This document shows positions 63,501 through 64,000 of a DNA stretch of 64,000 bases, piece by piece. Every line of letters starts with the position of its first letter. The first letter of the stretch is position 1. Source of the DNA: Novosphingobium sp. (GTDB lineage Bacteria > Pseudomonadota > Alphaproteobacteria > Sphingomonadales > Sphingomonadaceae). Position numbers and translations under genes: made by a program. The stretch covers positions 1 to 64,000 of the forward strand of contig NZ_JAIEPN010000058.1 in NCBI RefSeq assembly GCF_019748365.1, read 5' to 3'. The notes under the pieces are model-generated. The model saw only the letters and a list, made by a program, of their open reading frames with translations. It had not been told where the DNA came from and searched no databases.

Positions 63501-64000
63501 AGCGCTCACGCCTCTTCGCGCTGCCGCGTTCGAGCTGGGACGATTACGACAAGTCGCTGATTTCCACGGGCGGCGGGGTTTTCCCGCGCACGATGAAACA
63601 GATCCCGCTGACGGACGAAGTGCGCGCGCTGCTGGGCATTGAGGCGGCCGAACTCGATCCCGAAGCGCTGATCACCGCGATCCTCAAGGCGCCGGTCGAT
63701 CTTCTGTGGTTCGGCGGCATCGGCACTTATGTGAAGTCCTCAGCCGAGAACAACGTCGCGGTGGGCGATCCGGCCAACGATGCCTTGCGCATCAATGGTG
63801 CGGATGTGCGCGCGCGGGTGATCGGGGAGGGCGCCAATCTCGGCACCACGCAGGCGGGCCGCATCGAGTATGCGCTGGTCGGCGCAACCGGTCGGGGCGG
63901 GCGGATCAACACCGATTTCATCGACAATTCTGCGGGCGTCGATTGCTCGGACAACGAGGTCAACATCAAGATCGCGCTCGCTTCGGCGGGGCGCGCCGGG
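60527..64000 (+). CDS. gdh: NAD-specific glutamate dehydrogenase, large type, C-terminus beyond window
   Basis: The very large NAD-dependent glutamate dehydrogenase (family of about 1,550-1,650 residues) deaminates glutamate to 2-oxoglutarate. ATG 60527 is preceded by AGGAG at 7 bases. The 1,158 codons inside the window run open to the edge. The N-terminal half holds the regulatory ACT-like domains ([28 protein letters not shown]), and the catalytic part begins at about residue 765 with [65 protein letters not shown] (nucleotide-binding) and [19 protein letters not shown]. A long open frame on the opposite strand is a codon-bias shadow. Confidence 0.96.
   Translation, partial: [1158 protein letters not shown]

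Overview
The window is about 64 kb of dense, high-GC chromosomal DNA from an alphaproteobacterium, most likely a member of the Sphingomonadales (Novosphingobium/Sphingomonas/Erythrobacter type). The evidence is the gene content and order: ctrA, DUF4167 next to prmC-prfA, lptB-rpoN, many TonB-dependent receptors, a SUF operon headed by an Rrf2 regulator with a short sufD, a giant NAD-glutamate dehydrogenase, and the small palindromic repeats familiar from sphingomonads. No rRNA, tRNA, CRISPR array, transposase or prophage was found. The species call is inference.

Layout: 1-2.8 kb metK (cut by the window edge) and lnt; 2.8-7.6 kb the hisS-prfA-prmC-DUF4167 translation block, split by a 413-bp GIY-YIG cassette with perfect 35-bp inverted ends; 7.7-12.9 kb M61 peptidase, DUF1345, ppa, pmbA and a small membrane protein; 13.0-15.4 kb lptB-rpoN; 15.4-21.6 kb an unusual four-gene electron-transfer operon; 21.8-23.9 kb a TPR protein and ctrA; 23.9-31.9 kb a membrane-tethered LuxR protein, two TonB receptors, trmB, and a PepSY/DUF2946 metal-uptake operon; 32-44.2 kb an orphan gene, a DEAD-box helicase, an alkyl sulfatase, a third TonB-type porin, acyl-CoA ligase, ggt and pyrD; 44.3-44.5 kb a probable small RNA with a perfect CtrA box; 44.6-53.3 kb the SUF operon (Rrf2-sufB-x-GNAT/DUF559-sufC-y-sufD-sufS-sufT-sufA-mpaB-like); 53.3-57.5 kb PilZ, an EF-hand-like protein, TauE and thrS; 57.6-64 kb a hydrolase, TPR protein, flavin monooxygenase and gdh (cut by the edge).

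The most interesting system is at 15.4-21.6 kb. One operon encodes (i) a soluble fusion of an NAD(P)H-type flavoprotein, two cyclic-nucleotide-binding domains and a four-cluster [4Fe-4S] ferredoxin domain, (ii) a five-helix membrane protein with two His pairs spaced 14 residues apart, as in di-haem cytochromes b, (iii) a protein with a cytosolic FHA domain, one membrane helix and ten periplasmic CxxCH haem sites, and (iv) a CpdA-like cyclic-nucleotide phosphodiesterase. Read together they look like a cAMP- and FHA-regulated electron path across the inner membrane, with its own signal-destroying enzyme. A CcmI-like TPR protein diverges from it.

Other points: palindromic repeat DNA forms the N-terminus of SufS; a low-GC gene flanked by 14-bp direct repeats sits behind sufB; the 3-prime end of hisS has a sharp composition break next to the GIY-YIG cassette; and an 8-bp CTAG repeat between two convergent genes puts stops in all six frames.
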